A stretch of DNA of 64,000 nucleotides, from NCBI GenBank assembly GCA_029688825.1, contig JARUKX010000006.1, positions 111,337 to 175,336 on the forward strand, read 5' to 3'. The translations under genes were made by a program, and so were the position numbers. The notes beneath the pieces were generated by a model. It saw only the letters and a program-made list of their open reading frames with translations. It ran no database searches and had not been told where the DNA came from. Origin of the DNA: Haloarculaceae archaeon H-GB1-1. GTDB taxonomy: Archaea > Halobacteriota > Halobacteria > Halobacteriales > Haloarculaceae. Positions 9,928 through 18,937 of the stretch are shown here, one piece after another; within the stretch, counting starts at the first letter, position 1, and every line of letters starts with the position of its first letter.

Positions 9928-11799
9928 TCAGTTCGCGCGTTTCTGGATCTCTTCGCGAAGCACGTCGCTGACGACGTCGCCGTCGGCCTTGCCGCGGAGC
10001 GCGCCCATGCACTCGCCCATCAGGGCGGAGAACGCACCCATGCCCTCGGTTTCGACCTGCTCGGCGTTCCGGTCGACCACCTCGGCGATGGCCTCTCGGA
10101 CCTCGTCCTCGCCGGCGGAGCCGAGGTCCTCCTGTTCGGCCGCTTCTTCGGGCGTCAGGGAAGGGTTCTCGGCGAGCGCGGCCAGCAGGTCCGGAACGCC
10201 CTCCTTCGCGAGGTCGCCGTCCGCCAGCAGGGCGAACAGGCCGCGGAAGTGGTCGTCGGTCAGGTTCTCGACGGGAACCTCGTCTCGGCGGAGTTCCGTG
10301 ACCGTCGATTCGAGCGTTCCGGCGGCGAGCGAGGCGTCGACGCCGGTGTCGACGGCCTCCTCGAACAGCCCCCAGCGCTGGCCGTAGGCGACCTGATTCG
10401 CGAGTCCTTCGTCCAGGCCGAAGTCCGCCTGGTAGCGCTCGACCTTCTCGGTGAGTAGCTCGGGTTGTTCGACCTCTGTCACGTCGGGTTCGACCGGCGG
10501 CACGTCGGTTTCGGGGTACATCCGCGCCGCGCCGGGCAGCGGACGAAGGTATCGGGTCGTCCCGTCGTCGTTCGCACCGCGAGTCTCTTCGGGGACGCCG
10601 TCCATCGCCGTCTTCGCGCGCTCGACGACGGCCTCGATGGCCATGGCTGCCGTCTCGCTGTCGTCGGCGACGAGCGCGACGGCGTCGTCCTCGCCAGCGC
10701 CGACGGCGTCGCGGAGGGCCTCGACCTCGACTTCCGTGACCCCGTAGGCCGGTAGCTCGTCGGTGTGGAAGATGCCACCGGCACCGTGGCGCTTCGCGTG
10801 GTCCGACAGTTCCGTCCCGAGTCGGCGGTCGGGCTGGATCTCCCGTCCGACGAGGCCGTCGAAGCCGTACAGCGGGACCGCCTGCACGCTGCCGCCGCCG
10901 TTCAGCGCGCCGGCGATGACGCCGCTATCGGTGTCTTCGAACACGTCGCTGACGTCCTGGGACTCGCCGACGGAGGCGTTGCGGGCCTCGAGTTCGTCCC
11001 GGATGTCGAGCAGTTCGACCTGCCGGCGCACCTCGTTCCGGACGAGGTCGTCGATGTCGTCGAGGCTCTGGACGCCCTTCATCTCGACGCGCGCGCCGTC
11101 CTCGATGGAGACGTTCAGGTCCTGTCGGATCGTGCCCAGTCCGCGCTTGACGTGTCCCGTCGAGCGCAGGAGCATCCCGATGCGCTCGGCGGCTTCGCGG
11201 GCCTGCTCGGGCGAGGAGATGTCCGGCTTGGTCCCGATCTCCACGAGCGGGATGCCGAGTCGGTCGAGGCTGTAGCGAACGCCGTCCTCCGTCTCTGCGA
11301 CGCGCTGGGCGCTCTCCTCTTCGAGCAGGAGATCCTCGACGCCGACCGGGCCGTCGCTCGTCTCGATGACGCCGTCGCCGGCGATCAGCATCGACCGCTG
11401 GAAGCCGGAGGTGTTCGAGCCGTCGACGACGATCTTCCGCATGACGTGGCCCTGGTCGACGACGTCCATGTCCAGTAGCTGGGCGATCTCCAGGGTGACG
11501 TCGAGGGCCTCCTCGTCGATCCGATGCGGGGGTTCGTCGTCCTCCTCGACGAGACAGGTCGTGTCGTACGCGAGGTACTCGAACTCGCGGTCGACGCGGC
11601 TCTCCTCCAGCGCCGCCTCGTCTATCTCGCCGAGTTCGCTCTTCGTCGGGTGGAGATACCGCGTGAACGTTCGCTCGGCGTCGTCCGGCTCTCGGAGGGC
11701 CGTCGGGCAGTTGCAGAACAGCTTCGTCGCCGTGTCGAGTTGCTGGTGGATCTCCAGTCCGGCGACGAGCCCGAGGGCCTCGTAATCGTACTCGCTCAT
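9928..11799 (-). CDS. gatE: Glutamyl-tRNA(Gln) amidotransferase subunit E
   Basis: Archaea-specific subunit that activates Glu-tRNA(Gln) for transamidation with GatD. The 623-residue protein begins MSEYDYEALGLVAGLEIHQQ and has the GatB/GatE cradle (KLFCNCP, VDGSNTSGFQRSMLI, PLVEIGTKPDI, RQDLNVSI). The AspRS-like insertion specific to GatE (about residues 285-405) is present and separates it from bacterial GatB. The C-terminal YqeY-like tail domain is complete. Its partner gatD is not in the window. Confidence 0.96.
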   Translation of the reverse strand: MSEYDYEALGLVAGLEIHQQLDTATKLFCNCPTALREPDDAERTFTRYLHPTKSELGEIDEAALEESRVDREFEYLAYDTTCLVEEDDEPPHRIDEEALDVTLEIAQLLDMDVVDQGHVMRKIVVDGSNTSGFQRSMLIAGDGVIETSDGPVGVEDLLLEEESAQRVAETEDGVRYSLDRLGIPLVEIGTKPDISSPEQAREAAERIGMLLRSTGHVKRGLGTIRQDLNVSIEDGARVEMKGVQSLDDIDDLVRNEVRRQVELLDIRDELEARNASVGESQDVSDVFEDTDSGVIAGALNGGGSVQAVPLYGFDGLVGREIQPDRRLGTELSDHAKRHGAGGIFHTDELPAYGVTEVEVEALRDAVGAGEDDAVALVADDSETAAMAIEAVVERAKTAMDGVPEETRGANDDGTTRYLRPLPGAARMYPETDVPPVEPDVTEVEQPELLTEKVERYQADFGLDEGLANQVAYGQRWGLFEEAVDTGVDASLAAGTLESTVTELRRDEVPVENLTDDHFRGLFALLADGDLAKEGVPDLLAALAENPSLTPEEAAEQEDLGSAGEDEVREAIAEVVDRNAEQVETEGMGAFSALMGECMGALRGKADGDVVSDVLREEIQKRAN

Positions 11800-11835
11800 T
11801 GTGCGTTCGTGCGCCCCGCGGGGGTAAAAATCGTT

Positions 11836-13407
11836 TCAGTCAGCGCCGCCGGTCGGGGCGGAACTATCCCCTTCGGACTCGGCACTCGTCCCCGACCGGC
11901 GCGACACCAGAGCGGTCTGGAAGCGGTCGGTTACTCCCCTCGCGAACTCGCGGGCGTCGTCCGCGTCGACGTCGACGGCGCTCGCGTCGTCGCCAAGGAG
12001 ACTTCGCGACCCCGCCGTGTCGACGACGACGGTCGAGAGGTCCCAGCGCCGCTGGAAGAAGCTCCGCTTCTCGATGACGGTCTGGACGCGATAGTACGGG
12101 ACCAGCTGGGTCCGCCGCCGCCAGAAGCCGTTTCGCGTGAAGACGTGGTCCTCGCCCAGCGCCCGGCCGCGGTTCTGCCACGTCGCCCGCGCCGCGAGGG
12201 GAGCGAGCACCAGCAACCCGAGCGTAACCCACCACGGGTACGACACCAGATACGCGTCGACGGTGAATGCGACCGCTGCGACGAGGGCGACGACCAGTCC
12301 GTAGCGGACCATGTACCGCCGCCGCGCACGCGTCGGTGGACGCTCGAACTGTGGTAGCTCGAACGGTTCGATCTGTCCGGCGAGAGCGAGCACGCGGTCG
12401 CGTGTGGCTAGCGGGACCGCCGCTTCCGACCCACCGGATGGTGACGCACCTGGGGCGTAGCCAGCCGTCTCGACGGCGAGCGAGGCGTAGCCGAACCGTC
12501 GCATGAGGAGGTTCTCCTCGACGGTCACGGTCTGGATCTTGTCCAGCGGTATCGAGCCGTCGTACCGCTGGATGAGTCCGCGTTCGTACCGGAGTTCGTC
12601 GCCGACGCGCGTCAGTCGGAAACCGTAGTACTGGACGAACGTCGTCACTGCACCGAGCGCCCAGAAGAGGAGCCCGAGACCGACGACGGCGACAGCGGCC
12701 ACGAGGAGGAGGGCCGCGGTCCCGACCCCGCCGTTCGCGTCGAGGTAGCCGACGACTGCCGGGCCGATCATCGGCCCGAAGACGAACAGGATGGAGAGCG
12801 CGCGCACGTCGAACGAGAGGACACTCAGCAGGAGCAGGTCGCTCTCGTCGAGTTCGAACAGCGTCTCGCGTTCGACAGGCCCCCTGTCGACCGCAGCGTC
12901 GGCGGTGGTCGCGGCGTCTGCCTCGCCCTCCGTAGCGGCGGTCGTCCCTTGTCGCTTCCGCTGGCGGATCCCGTCCTGAAGCGTCCGCGCCGCATCGAGT
13001 CCGAGGTACTGGAAGGACGCTTCGGTCTCGCCGCCGCCGGCCGTCTCGACCTGGACCGTGGCGATGCCGACGACGCGCGCGAGGAGGTCACGGGTGACGT
13101 CGACGTTCTGGACTCTGCGGAGCGGAATCTCCCGTTCCCGCCGCGCGAACACGCCAGAGCGGATGTCCAGCGTGTCCGCTGTCAGTTCGTACTCGAAGCG
13201 CTGGTACCGGGCGACCTCGTAGGCGAACCCGACGACGAATCCGATGAGTGCCAGCGGCCCGCCCGAGAGCACCCCGAACGGGACGGCGTCGGCCAGCATC
13301 CCCGCCCCGCCGACGAAGCTCCCCGCGAAGAACCCGAATAACGCGAGGCTCATCCCACGACTGCCGCCGCGTAGCAGGACCGTCAGCGGATGCAGGCGCT
13401 CGCTCAT
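11836..13407 (-). CDS. Membrane protein with three bacterial-PH (DUF304/YdbT-like) domains
   Basis: A 523-residue membrane protein with three bPH2 domains, each after a hydrophobic hairpin. The conserved signature appears three times as IPLRRVQNVDVTRDLLARVVGIATVQVETAG, then IPLDKIQTVTVEENLLMRRFGYASLAVETAG, and later VPYYRVQTVIEKRSFFQ (each quoted here only in part for pattern). Confidence 0.8.
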   Translation of the reverse strand: MSERLHPLTVLLRGGSRGMSLALFGFFAGSFVGGAGMLADAVPFGVLSGGPLALIGFVVGFAYEVARYQRFEYELTADTLDIRSGVFARREREIPLRRVQNVDVTRDLLARVVGIATVQVETAGGGETEASFQYLGLDAARTLQDGIRQRKRQGTTAATEGEADAATTADAAVDRGPVERETLFELDESDLLLLSVLSFDVRALSILFVFGPMIGPAVVGYLDANGGVGTAALLLVAAVAVVGLGLLFWALGAVTTFVQYYGFRLTRVGDELRYERGLIQRYDGSIPLDKIQTVTVEENLLMRRFGYASLAVETAGYAPGASPSGGSEAAVPLATRDRVLALAGQIEPFELPQFERPPTRARRRYMVRYGLVVALVAAVAFTVDAYLVSYPWWVTLGLLVLAPLAARATWQNRGRALGEDHVFTRNGFWRRRTQLVPYYRVQTVIEKRSFFQRRWDLSTVVVDTAGSRSLLGDDASAVDVDADDAREFARGVTDRFQTALVSRRSGTSAESEGDSSAPTGGAD

Positions 13408-13886
13408 ACGGCGTCGTCCGGTTCGCTCTCGCCCGCGAGCGTTCGCAGCCGTTGCTGGAGGTCCGTCGCCTGCCCCGGCAACAGACCGGGGACGCTCACG
13501 TCTGCCCCACGTGACCCGGCAGTGTAGACGACCACGTGCCCGAGACCGAACACGCGTTCGAACGGGTTCCGCTGGGTGTCGATGTGCTGGACGCGAACGT
13601 AGGGCACCACCGTGTTCACCTTCGTCAGCACGCCGCGTTCGATGTAGAGCGCATCGTCCTGCACCTCGTACCCGAACGCGCGGTATCGAAAGAGCGTGTG
13701 GACCACGCCGAGCCCGAACACGAGGAGCGCGACCGCACCACCGACGGGCAGCGCCTCCGAAATGTTCCCCAGCGGATTCGACGAGAGGACCGCCGTGACG
13801 CCGATCGCGACCGCACCGAGGAAGAGAGACGGAAAGACACCTCGGAGCAGCCACAGTATCCGCACGCGGGGGTGAATCCGTTCCAT
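13404..13886 (-). CDS. Membrane protein with one bacterial-PH domain
   Basis: A 160-residue protein with two membrane segments (about 10-30 and 43-62) and a single bPH2 domain carrying the signature VPYVRVQHIDTQRNPFERVF. Its stop overlaps the ATG of the larger three-PH-domain gene (ATGA). This small-plus-large pair is the YdbS/YdbT arrangement known from bacteria. Function is unknown; in Bacillus, YdbS/YdbT have been linked to resistance to a bacteriocin. ATG 13886 is chosen because it precedes the first hydrophobic segment. Confidence 0.8.
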   Translation of the reverse strand: MERIHPRVRILWLLRGVFPSLFLGAVAIGVTAVLSSNPLGNISEALPVGGAVALLVFGLGVVHTLFRYRAFGYEVQDDALYIERGVLTKVNTVVPYVRVQHIDTQRNPFERVFGLGHVVVYTAGSRGADVSVPGLLPGQATDLQQRLRTLAGESEPDDAV

Positions 13887-14141
13887 ACCCGCTCCATCGG
13901 CCGAGGGCTTGAAAGAACTACTCCTCTGGCGAGGAGACGGCCGCAGAAGACCCCGAATCGGCCGGACACCACGACCTGCCGAGACGTCCGACAGTCGAGA
14001 CGGCGTCCAGTCCCTGCTGCGAGACCAGCGGCCCGTAGCGACCGCATCGGCGACGGACATCGGTCCCGGATGGCATAACTTTGGGCCACGGAGTGAAAGT
14101 AGTCCAGCGGGGACCAACTTGCACAATCGTCTCCGCCAGGA

Positions 14142-14838
14142 GCGACCCACGCGGGACTCGTCGCGGAGTTCGAGATCGACTGTGACGCCCTTCCGCTGGT
14201 GGAGGTGGCGGCCGCCGTCCCCGAAGCGACCGTCGAGGTCAACATCCAGTTCAACCACGGCGACCGGCCACCGTTCATCGTCCACGTGACCCACGGTTCA
14301 CCCGAGGAAATCGATCGGGCCTTCGAGTCGATGCCGTTCGCCGCCGAGTACAGGCTGGTCGGACGAGCGGGCGAGACGTGCCGGTACCAGGTACTGCCCG
14401 CCACCAGTCTGCAAGAGCAACTCGGCGACCACGTCGACGACCTCGACGGGGCTTCGGTCGCTCGCGACGACCGACTCGACCATCGAGCGAATCGTCGCCA
14501 CGCCGACGGGCAGGATTCAGACCGGATGGTTCGCCGACAGCAAGGCCTTCGACCGGTTCCGACAGTTCTGGCAGGCGAACGGCGGCTTCACGCTCCGTCG
14601 ACTCACCCGCGACGGCGAGCCGGAAGACCCCGACGACGGACTGACCGACCCGCAGCAGGAAGCGCTCCGGACGGCCTACGAGATGGGCTACTTCGCGATT
14701 CCGCGAACGGCGTCGCTCGACGACGTCGCGGCAGAACTCGGTATCAGCGCGTCCTCACTCTCCGAACGGCTCCGCCGTGCACAGACACACCTCGTCGAGA
14801 CCACGGTTGCGTCGACGTGGCCGCCGCTGCCGGAGTGA
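14142..14838 (+). pseudogene. HTH_10 (bacterio-opsin-activator type) regulator, frameshifted and without a start codon
   Basis: The N-terminal part (ATHAGLVAEFEIDCDALPLV onward) is in one frame, and the C-terminal HTH_10 part (SLDDVAAELGISASSLSERL, residues just before the stop at 14836-14838) is in the +1 frame. The switch falls at a GGGG run at 14448-14451; removing one G restores a continuous protein (DDLDGLRSLATTDSTIERIV). In the N-terminal frame no ATG, GTG or TTG exists between the stop at 14100-14102 and GTG 14199, which is already inside the conserved domain. The gene therefore looks inactivated, unless the assembly has indel errors. Intact homologues are DNA-binding regulators. Confidence 0.7.
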
Positions 14839-14926
14839 AGCCAGAACGGGTGTGGGTGAGGACGACGGTATTCGCTCGTCGCTCCCCGCTCGCTATTTCC
14901 GGGACCCACCCGACGGTCGCGTCCCC

Positions 14927-16330
14927 CTAGTCGCCGAGAATCCCACGCACAGTCATCTTTGCGGGGTCGAGTACCTCGTCGACCTCGTCCTCGTCGAGAT
15001 AGCCCTCTTCGATGACGACCTCGCGGATGGTCTTGTCCTCGGCGAGCGCTTTCTTCGCGACCTTGCTGGCCTTGTCGTAGCCGATGGCGGGGTTGAGCGC
15101 CGTCGCGAGCGCCATGCTCTGCTGGACGCGCTCCTCGCAGTGTTCGCGGTCGGCCTCCAGCTTGGCGACGAACTTCTCGGCGAACACCTCGCTGGCGTTG
15201 CTGATGAGCGAGGCGGATTCGAGGTAGTTGTGCGCGAGGACGGGCTTGTAGAGGTTCAGGTCGATCTGGCCCTCAGCGGCACCGGCGGAGACGGCGGCGT
15301 CGTTGCCGACGACCTGCTTGTGGACCTGATTGACCGCTTCGGCGACGACGGGGTTGATCTTGCCGGGCATAATCGAGGAGCCGGGCTGGTTCTCCGGCTG
15401 GTCCAGTTCGCCCAGGCCGTTTCGTGGACCCGAGGCGAGCAGGCGCAGGTCGTTGGCGATCTTGTTCAGCGAGCCCGCGACGGTGCGGAGCGCGCCGTGG
15501 GCCTCGCTCATGGCGTCGTGGGCGGCCTGGGCCTCGAAGTGGTCGTCTGCCTCGCGGAAGTCGACGCCTGTCTCCTCGCTGATGTACGCCGCCGCTTTCT
15601 CGGGGAACTCGGGATGGGTGTTCAGGCCGGTCCCGACGGCGGTGCCGCCGAGCGCGAGTTCGCTGAGGTGGTCGCGGGTGTCCTCGACTCGCTCGATGCC
15701 CTTCTCGATCTGGGTCCGATAGCCGCCGAACTCCTGGCCGAGTGTGACCGGCGTCGCGTCCTGCAGGTGGGTGCGACCGGTCTTCACCACGTCGTCGAAG
15801 TCCTCGGCCTTCTCGTCCAGCGCGTCGGCCAGCACCTCCAGTGCCGGGAGGACGTCGTTCTCGACGGCCTCGAGCGAGGCGACGTGCATCGCGGTCGGGA
15901 TGACGTCGTTGGAGGACTGTCCGTAGTTGACGTGGTCGTTGGGGTGAATTTCGCGCGTGCCGATCTCCCCGCCGTAGCGTTCCGTCGCGCGGTTGGCGAT
16001 GACCTCGTTGGCGTTCATGTTCGAGGAGGTGCCCGACCCCGTCTGGAACACGTCGACCGGGAACTGATCGTCGTGCTCGCCGGCGATGACCTCGTCGGCG
16101 GCGTCGATGATACACGCCGCTTTCTCCTCGTCGATAAGTCCGAGGTCGCGGTTGGCCTGCGCTGCGGCCTTCTTGACGACGCCGAGCGCCCGCACGAAGC
16201 GTCGGCCGAACGTGATGCCGGAGATGGGGAAGTTCTCGACGGCGCGCTGGGTCTGTGCGCCCCAGTAGGCGTCCGCCGGTACGTCCATCTCTCCCAGACT
16301 GTCCCGCTCGGTTCGGTAATCCTCGCTCAT
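14927..16330 (-). CDS. fumC: Class II fumarate hydratase
   Basis: TCA-cycle enzyme that interconverts fumarate and malate. The 467-residue protein from ATG 16330 has the substrate-site segment TGSGTSSNMN at 97-106, the GRTHLQDATP motif with the catalytic His, and the superfamily signature GSSIMPGKINP near residue 317. Length is normal. An AT-rich TATA-like stretch is close upstream. It is monocistronic here. Confidence 0.95.
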   Translation of the reverse strand: MSEDYRTERDSLGEMDVPADAYWGAQTQRAVENFPISGITFGRRFVRALGVVKKAAAQANRDLGLIDEEKAACIIDAADEVIAGEHDDQFPVDVFQTGSGTSSNMNANEVIANRATERYGGEIGTREIHPNDHVNYGQSSNDVIPTAMHVASLEAVENDVLPALEVLADALDEKAEDFDDVVKTGRTHLQDATPVTLGQEFGGYRTQIEKGIERVEDTRDHLSELALGGTAVGTGLNTHPEFPEKAAAYISEETGVDFREADDHFEAQAAHDAMSEAHGALRTVAGSLNKIANDLRLLASGPRNGLGELDQPENQPGSSIMPGKINPVVAEAVNQVHKQVVGNDAAVSAGAAEGQIDLNLYKPVLAHNYLESASLISNASEVFAEKFVAKLEADREHCEERVQQSMALATALNPAIGYDKASKVAKKALAEDKTIREVVIEEGYLDEDEVDEVLDPAKMTVRGILGD

Positions 16331-16455
16331 AAGTCGAGGGTACCGAGCCAGGGGGTAAAAAGCGTGCCACCTCCCGTCTCGACGCCCACCACGACGTTCC
16401 CAGCGGGCGAGAGCGATGGCCGCCATATACTGGCCGCGGACACGTCCCGACACAC

Positions 16456-17043
16456 ATGGCGACCATCCTCCTCGTGTACGAGAGTTCGGAGGGACAGACC
16501 GCGAAGGTGGCGTCGTTCGTCGCCTCGGAACTCCGCGACAGGGACCATCGAGTCGACGTCGAACGGGCGTCCGACCTTCCGTCCACGCTCGACGTGGAGC
16601 GCTACGACGGCGTTCTGATCGGGGCATCGGTCCACGCCGGGGAGCACCAGACGCCGGTTCGGCGATTCGTCACGGCGAATCGCGACACGCTCTCGTCGGC
16701 CCCCTCTGGCTTCTTCTCGGTCAGTCTCTCGGCGGCGTCGGAAGACGAGCAGAGCCGTGAGGCGGCCGCCGAGATTGCCGAGGACTTCCTCGCCGACGTC
16801 GAGTGGGAGCCGGACCAGGTCGCACTCGTGCCAGGTGCGCTCAAGTACTCGAAATACGGCTTCTTCAAGCGACTCCTCCTGCGCGAGATCGCGCGGCGCG
16901 AGAGCGGCGACACCGACACCTCCCAGGACTACGAGTACACGGACTGGGACTCCGTCGCCGAGTTCGCCGACGATTTCGCCAGGCTCGTCGAGGAGGCGAC
17001 ACCGATGGCACCCGACAGCGGTGACGCCGCGTCGAGCGAGTGA
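16456..17043 (+). CDS. Flavodoxin-domain protein, HemG-like
   Basis: The 195-residue protein has an FMN-binding flavodoxin start (YESSEGQTAKVASFV, residues 8-22) and the IGASVHAG loop. The later VPGALKYSKYGFFKR segment is characteristic of menaquinone-dependent protoporphyrinogen oxidase HemG. It may act in heme synthesis or as a quinone-linked flavoprotein. The C-terminal 20 residues are a disordered Asp/Ser-rich tail. The next gene begins 41 bases later on the same strand. Confidence 0.8.
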   Translation: MATILLVYESSEGQTAKVASFVASELRDRDHRVDVERASDLPSTLDVERYDGVLIGASVHAGEHQTPVRRFVTANRDTLSSAPSGFFSVSLSAASEDEQSREAAAEIAEDFLADVEWEPDQVALVPGALKYSKYGFFKRLLLREIARRESGDTDTSQDYEYTDWDSVAEFADDFARLVEEATPMAPDSGDAASSE

Positions 17044-17084
17044 GCACCCCGACGGCTATTGTTCCGGCCGCCCGTACGTCGCGT

Positions 17085-17399
17085 ATGACAGTCATCGGAT
17101 TCCTGAGCGTCGCGCCGGTCGTCGAAGGGAGCATGTCGGAAGAAGTCGCAAAGGCCGTCGCCGCGCTGGACGGCTTCGACGTGGGATACGAGACGACGCC
17201 GATGGGGACCATCATCGAGGCCGACGACAGCGCAGAACTGTTCGCCGCGGCGCAGGCGGCTCACGACGCGGTGGACGCCGACCGCGTCTCGACGGTCCTC
17301 AAGATAGACGACAAGCGGACCGTCGAGCAGGCGGCCAGCGAGAAGGTCGCCGCAGTCGAGGAGTATCTCGGCCGCCCGGCGAAGCGCGAGCGGGAGTAG
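17085..17399 (+). CDS. MTH1187-family thiamine-binding protein
   Basis: A 104-residue DUF77/YkoF-like protein. Members of the family bind thiamine or hydroxymethylpyrimidine and form tetramers. Typical elements are SMSEEVAKAV, the YETTPMGTIIE strand-loop and the SKxV-like VLKIDDKRT. ATG 17085 is chosen over an upstream GTG-type extension because it matches the family N-terminus (MTVIGFLSVAPV). It is located between the flavodoxin gene and mch. Confidence 0.85.
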   Translation: MTVIGFLSVAPVVEGSMSEEVAKAVAALDGFDVGYETTPMGTIIEADDSAELFAAAQAAHDAVDADRVSTVLKIDDKRTVEQAASEKVAAVEEYLGRPAKRERE

Positions 17400-17451
17400 C
17401 TCCTCGCTCGGTCCGTAAAGGCGTATACCCCTGGGGGCCACAGTGGGCGAT

Positions 17452-18384
17452 ATGGAGAGTCTCAACCGAACGGCGCTCGACCTCGTCGACGAGGCCATCG
17501 ACTTCGCCGACGAGCTGAACCTCGTCGTTCACGCGTCGGAAGGCGATGCGACCGTGCTGGACTTCGGCGTCGAGGTCCCCGGCGGGCTGGAAGCCGGGCA
17601 GTTGCTCGCGGAGATACAGACCGCCGGTCTCTCGTCCGTCCACACGCGGCTGGACGAGGTCGCCGGCGCACCGCTGACGTACGTCGACCTCTCGACGGAC
17701 CACCCCGCGATGGCGCTGCTGGCCGGCCAAAAGGCGGGCTGGGAGCTGAGCGTCGAGGGGTTCGAGGCGCTGGGCAGCGGCCCCGCCCGCGCGCTCGTCG
17801 CCGAGGAGGACGAGTACGCCCGCATCGGCTACGAGGACGACTTCGATTTCGCCGTGCTCGCACTGGAATGCACGGAGCTCCCGACCGACGCCGCCGTCGA
17901 GCAGGTCGCCGACATGGCGGGCGTCGGCGAGAGCAACGTCTTCCTGCCGGCGTTTCGGACAGGCAGCGTCACGGGCAGCGTCATCGCCGCCGCACGAGCG
18001 GCCGAAACGGCGGTCTTCCGGCTGTCGGAGCTGGGGTACGACCCGCTGCAGATTCTCTCGGTGAACGGAACCGCGCCCGTCGCGCCGGTCGGCGGCGACG
18101 AGCAGACCGCCATCGCTCGGACCACCGACGCGCTGGCCTACGGCGCGCAGGTCCACCTCGTCGTCGAGGCCGACAGCCCGCGCTTCGAGGACGTTCCCTC
18201 GACAGCCCACGAGGAGTACGGGACGCCGCTCGCCGCGGTGTTCGAGGACGTCGACTGGGACTTCTACGAGATCCCGGAGTCCGTCTTCGGGCCGGCGCAG
18301 GTCACCATCGACGTCGTGGGCGGCCCGACCCACGTCTACGGCGACACCCACGAGGACGTCCTCGCCGAGAGCTTCGAGCTGTGA
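17452..18384 (+). CDS. mch: Methenyltetrahydromethanopterin (or -folate) cyclohydrolase
   Basis: C1-carrier enzyme of the archaeal Mch family, 310 residues, starting MESLNRTALDLVDEA. Family signatures visible are SVHTRLDEV, ALLAGQKAGW, GSGPARAL, NVFLPAFRTGSVTGSVI and the closing VTIDVVGGPTHVYG. In haloarchaea the carrier is tetrahydrofolate-like rather than methanopterin (general knowledge). It is coupled to the next gene by a GTGA overlap. The pterin genes mptE and folP lie 10 kb upstream. Confidence 0.93.
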   Translation: MESLNRTALDLVDEAIDFADELNLVVHASEGDATVLDFGVEVPGGLEAGQLLAEIQTAGLSSVHTRLDEVAGAPLTYVDLSTDHPAMALLAGQKAGWELSVEGFEALGSGPARALVAEEDEYARIGYEDDFDFAVLALECTELPTDAAVEQVADMAGVGESNVFLPAFRTGSVTGSVIAAARAAETAVFRLSELGYDPLQILSVNGTAPVAPVGGDEQTAIARTTDALAYGAQVHLVVEADSPRFEDVPSTAHEEYGTPLAAVFEDVDWDFYEIPESVFGPAQVTIDVVGGPTHVYGDTHEDVLAESFEL

Positions 18385-18860
18385 AGTACAAGGTCGCGCC
18401 CGAGCCGCGGTCGCTGGCCTTCCTCGGAGACGCTCAGGCGACGCTCCCCCTCGTTCCCTCCCCGGACCAGGACTGCTGTGCCCGGCTCATGGACGGAACC
18501 GACGTGGCGGTCCGCGAGGACGCCCAGGAGTGGATCACCTTCCTGCAGGCGCTCGGACTCGTCACCGAGACCGACCGCGGCTACAAACGTGAGGGGGTCG
18601 ACCCCGACGAGGCCGACCTCGGGGCGGCCTTCCGCGAGCGCGTCTACGCCGCCGCGGACGTACTGGACGCGCTCGAATCGGTCGGCCCGGCCGATGCTGA
18701 CGCCGTCTTCGAGGAGGTACGCGACGTCGTTCCGCAGTGGGAGCGAAACCGCGTCCCCGACTGGGAGGCCGCGTGGGTCGGTCGCGTCGAGCGCCTCCTG
18801 GAGTGGGCGGTTCGGTTCGACCTCGTTGAGCGGGACGGCGACGCGTACCGGTCGCTGTAG
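18381..18860 (+). CDS. Conserved haloarchaeal protein coupled to mch
   Basis: I do not recognise a named family. The 159-residue protein starts with GTG 18381 inside the mch stop (GTGA). It has a helical, winged-helix-like pattern: EWITFLQALGLVTETDRGYKR reads like a recognition helix followed by a wing, and the ending VRFDLVERDGDAYR repeats the same pattern. A DNA-binding or scaffold role is possible but not shown. Co-translation with mch suggests a connected role. Confidence 0.72.
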   Translation: MKYKVAPEPRSLAFLGDAQATLPLVPSPDQDCCARLMDGTDVAVREDAQEWITFLQALGLVTETDRGYKREGVDPDEADLGAAFRERVYAAADVLDALESVGPADADAVFEEVRDVVPQWERNRVPDWEAAWVGRVERLLEWAVRFDLVERDGDAYRSL

Positions 18861-18937
18861 GAACGGACCCAGCACTGCCGCCGAACAGCGCCAGAAGGCA
18901 GAGTCGAAAGTTCTGTATTCGCTCTTCGGATTGTCGA

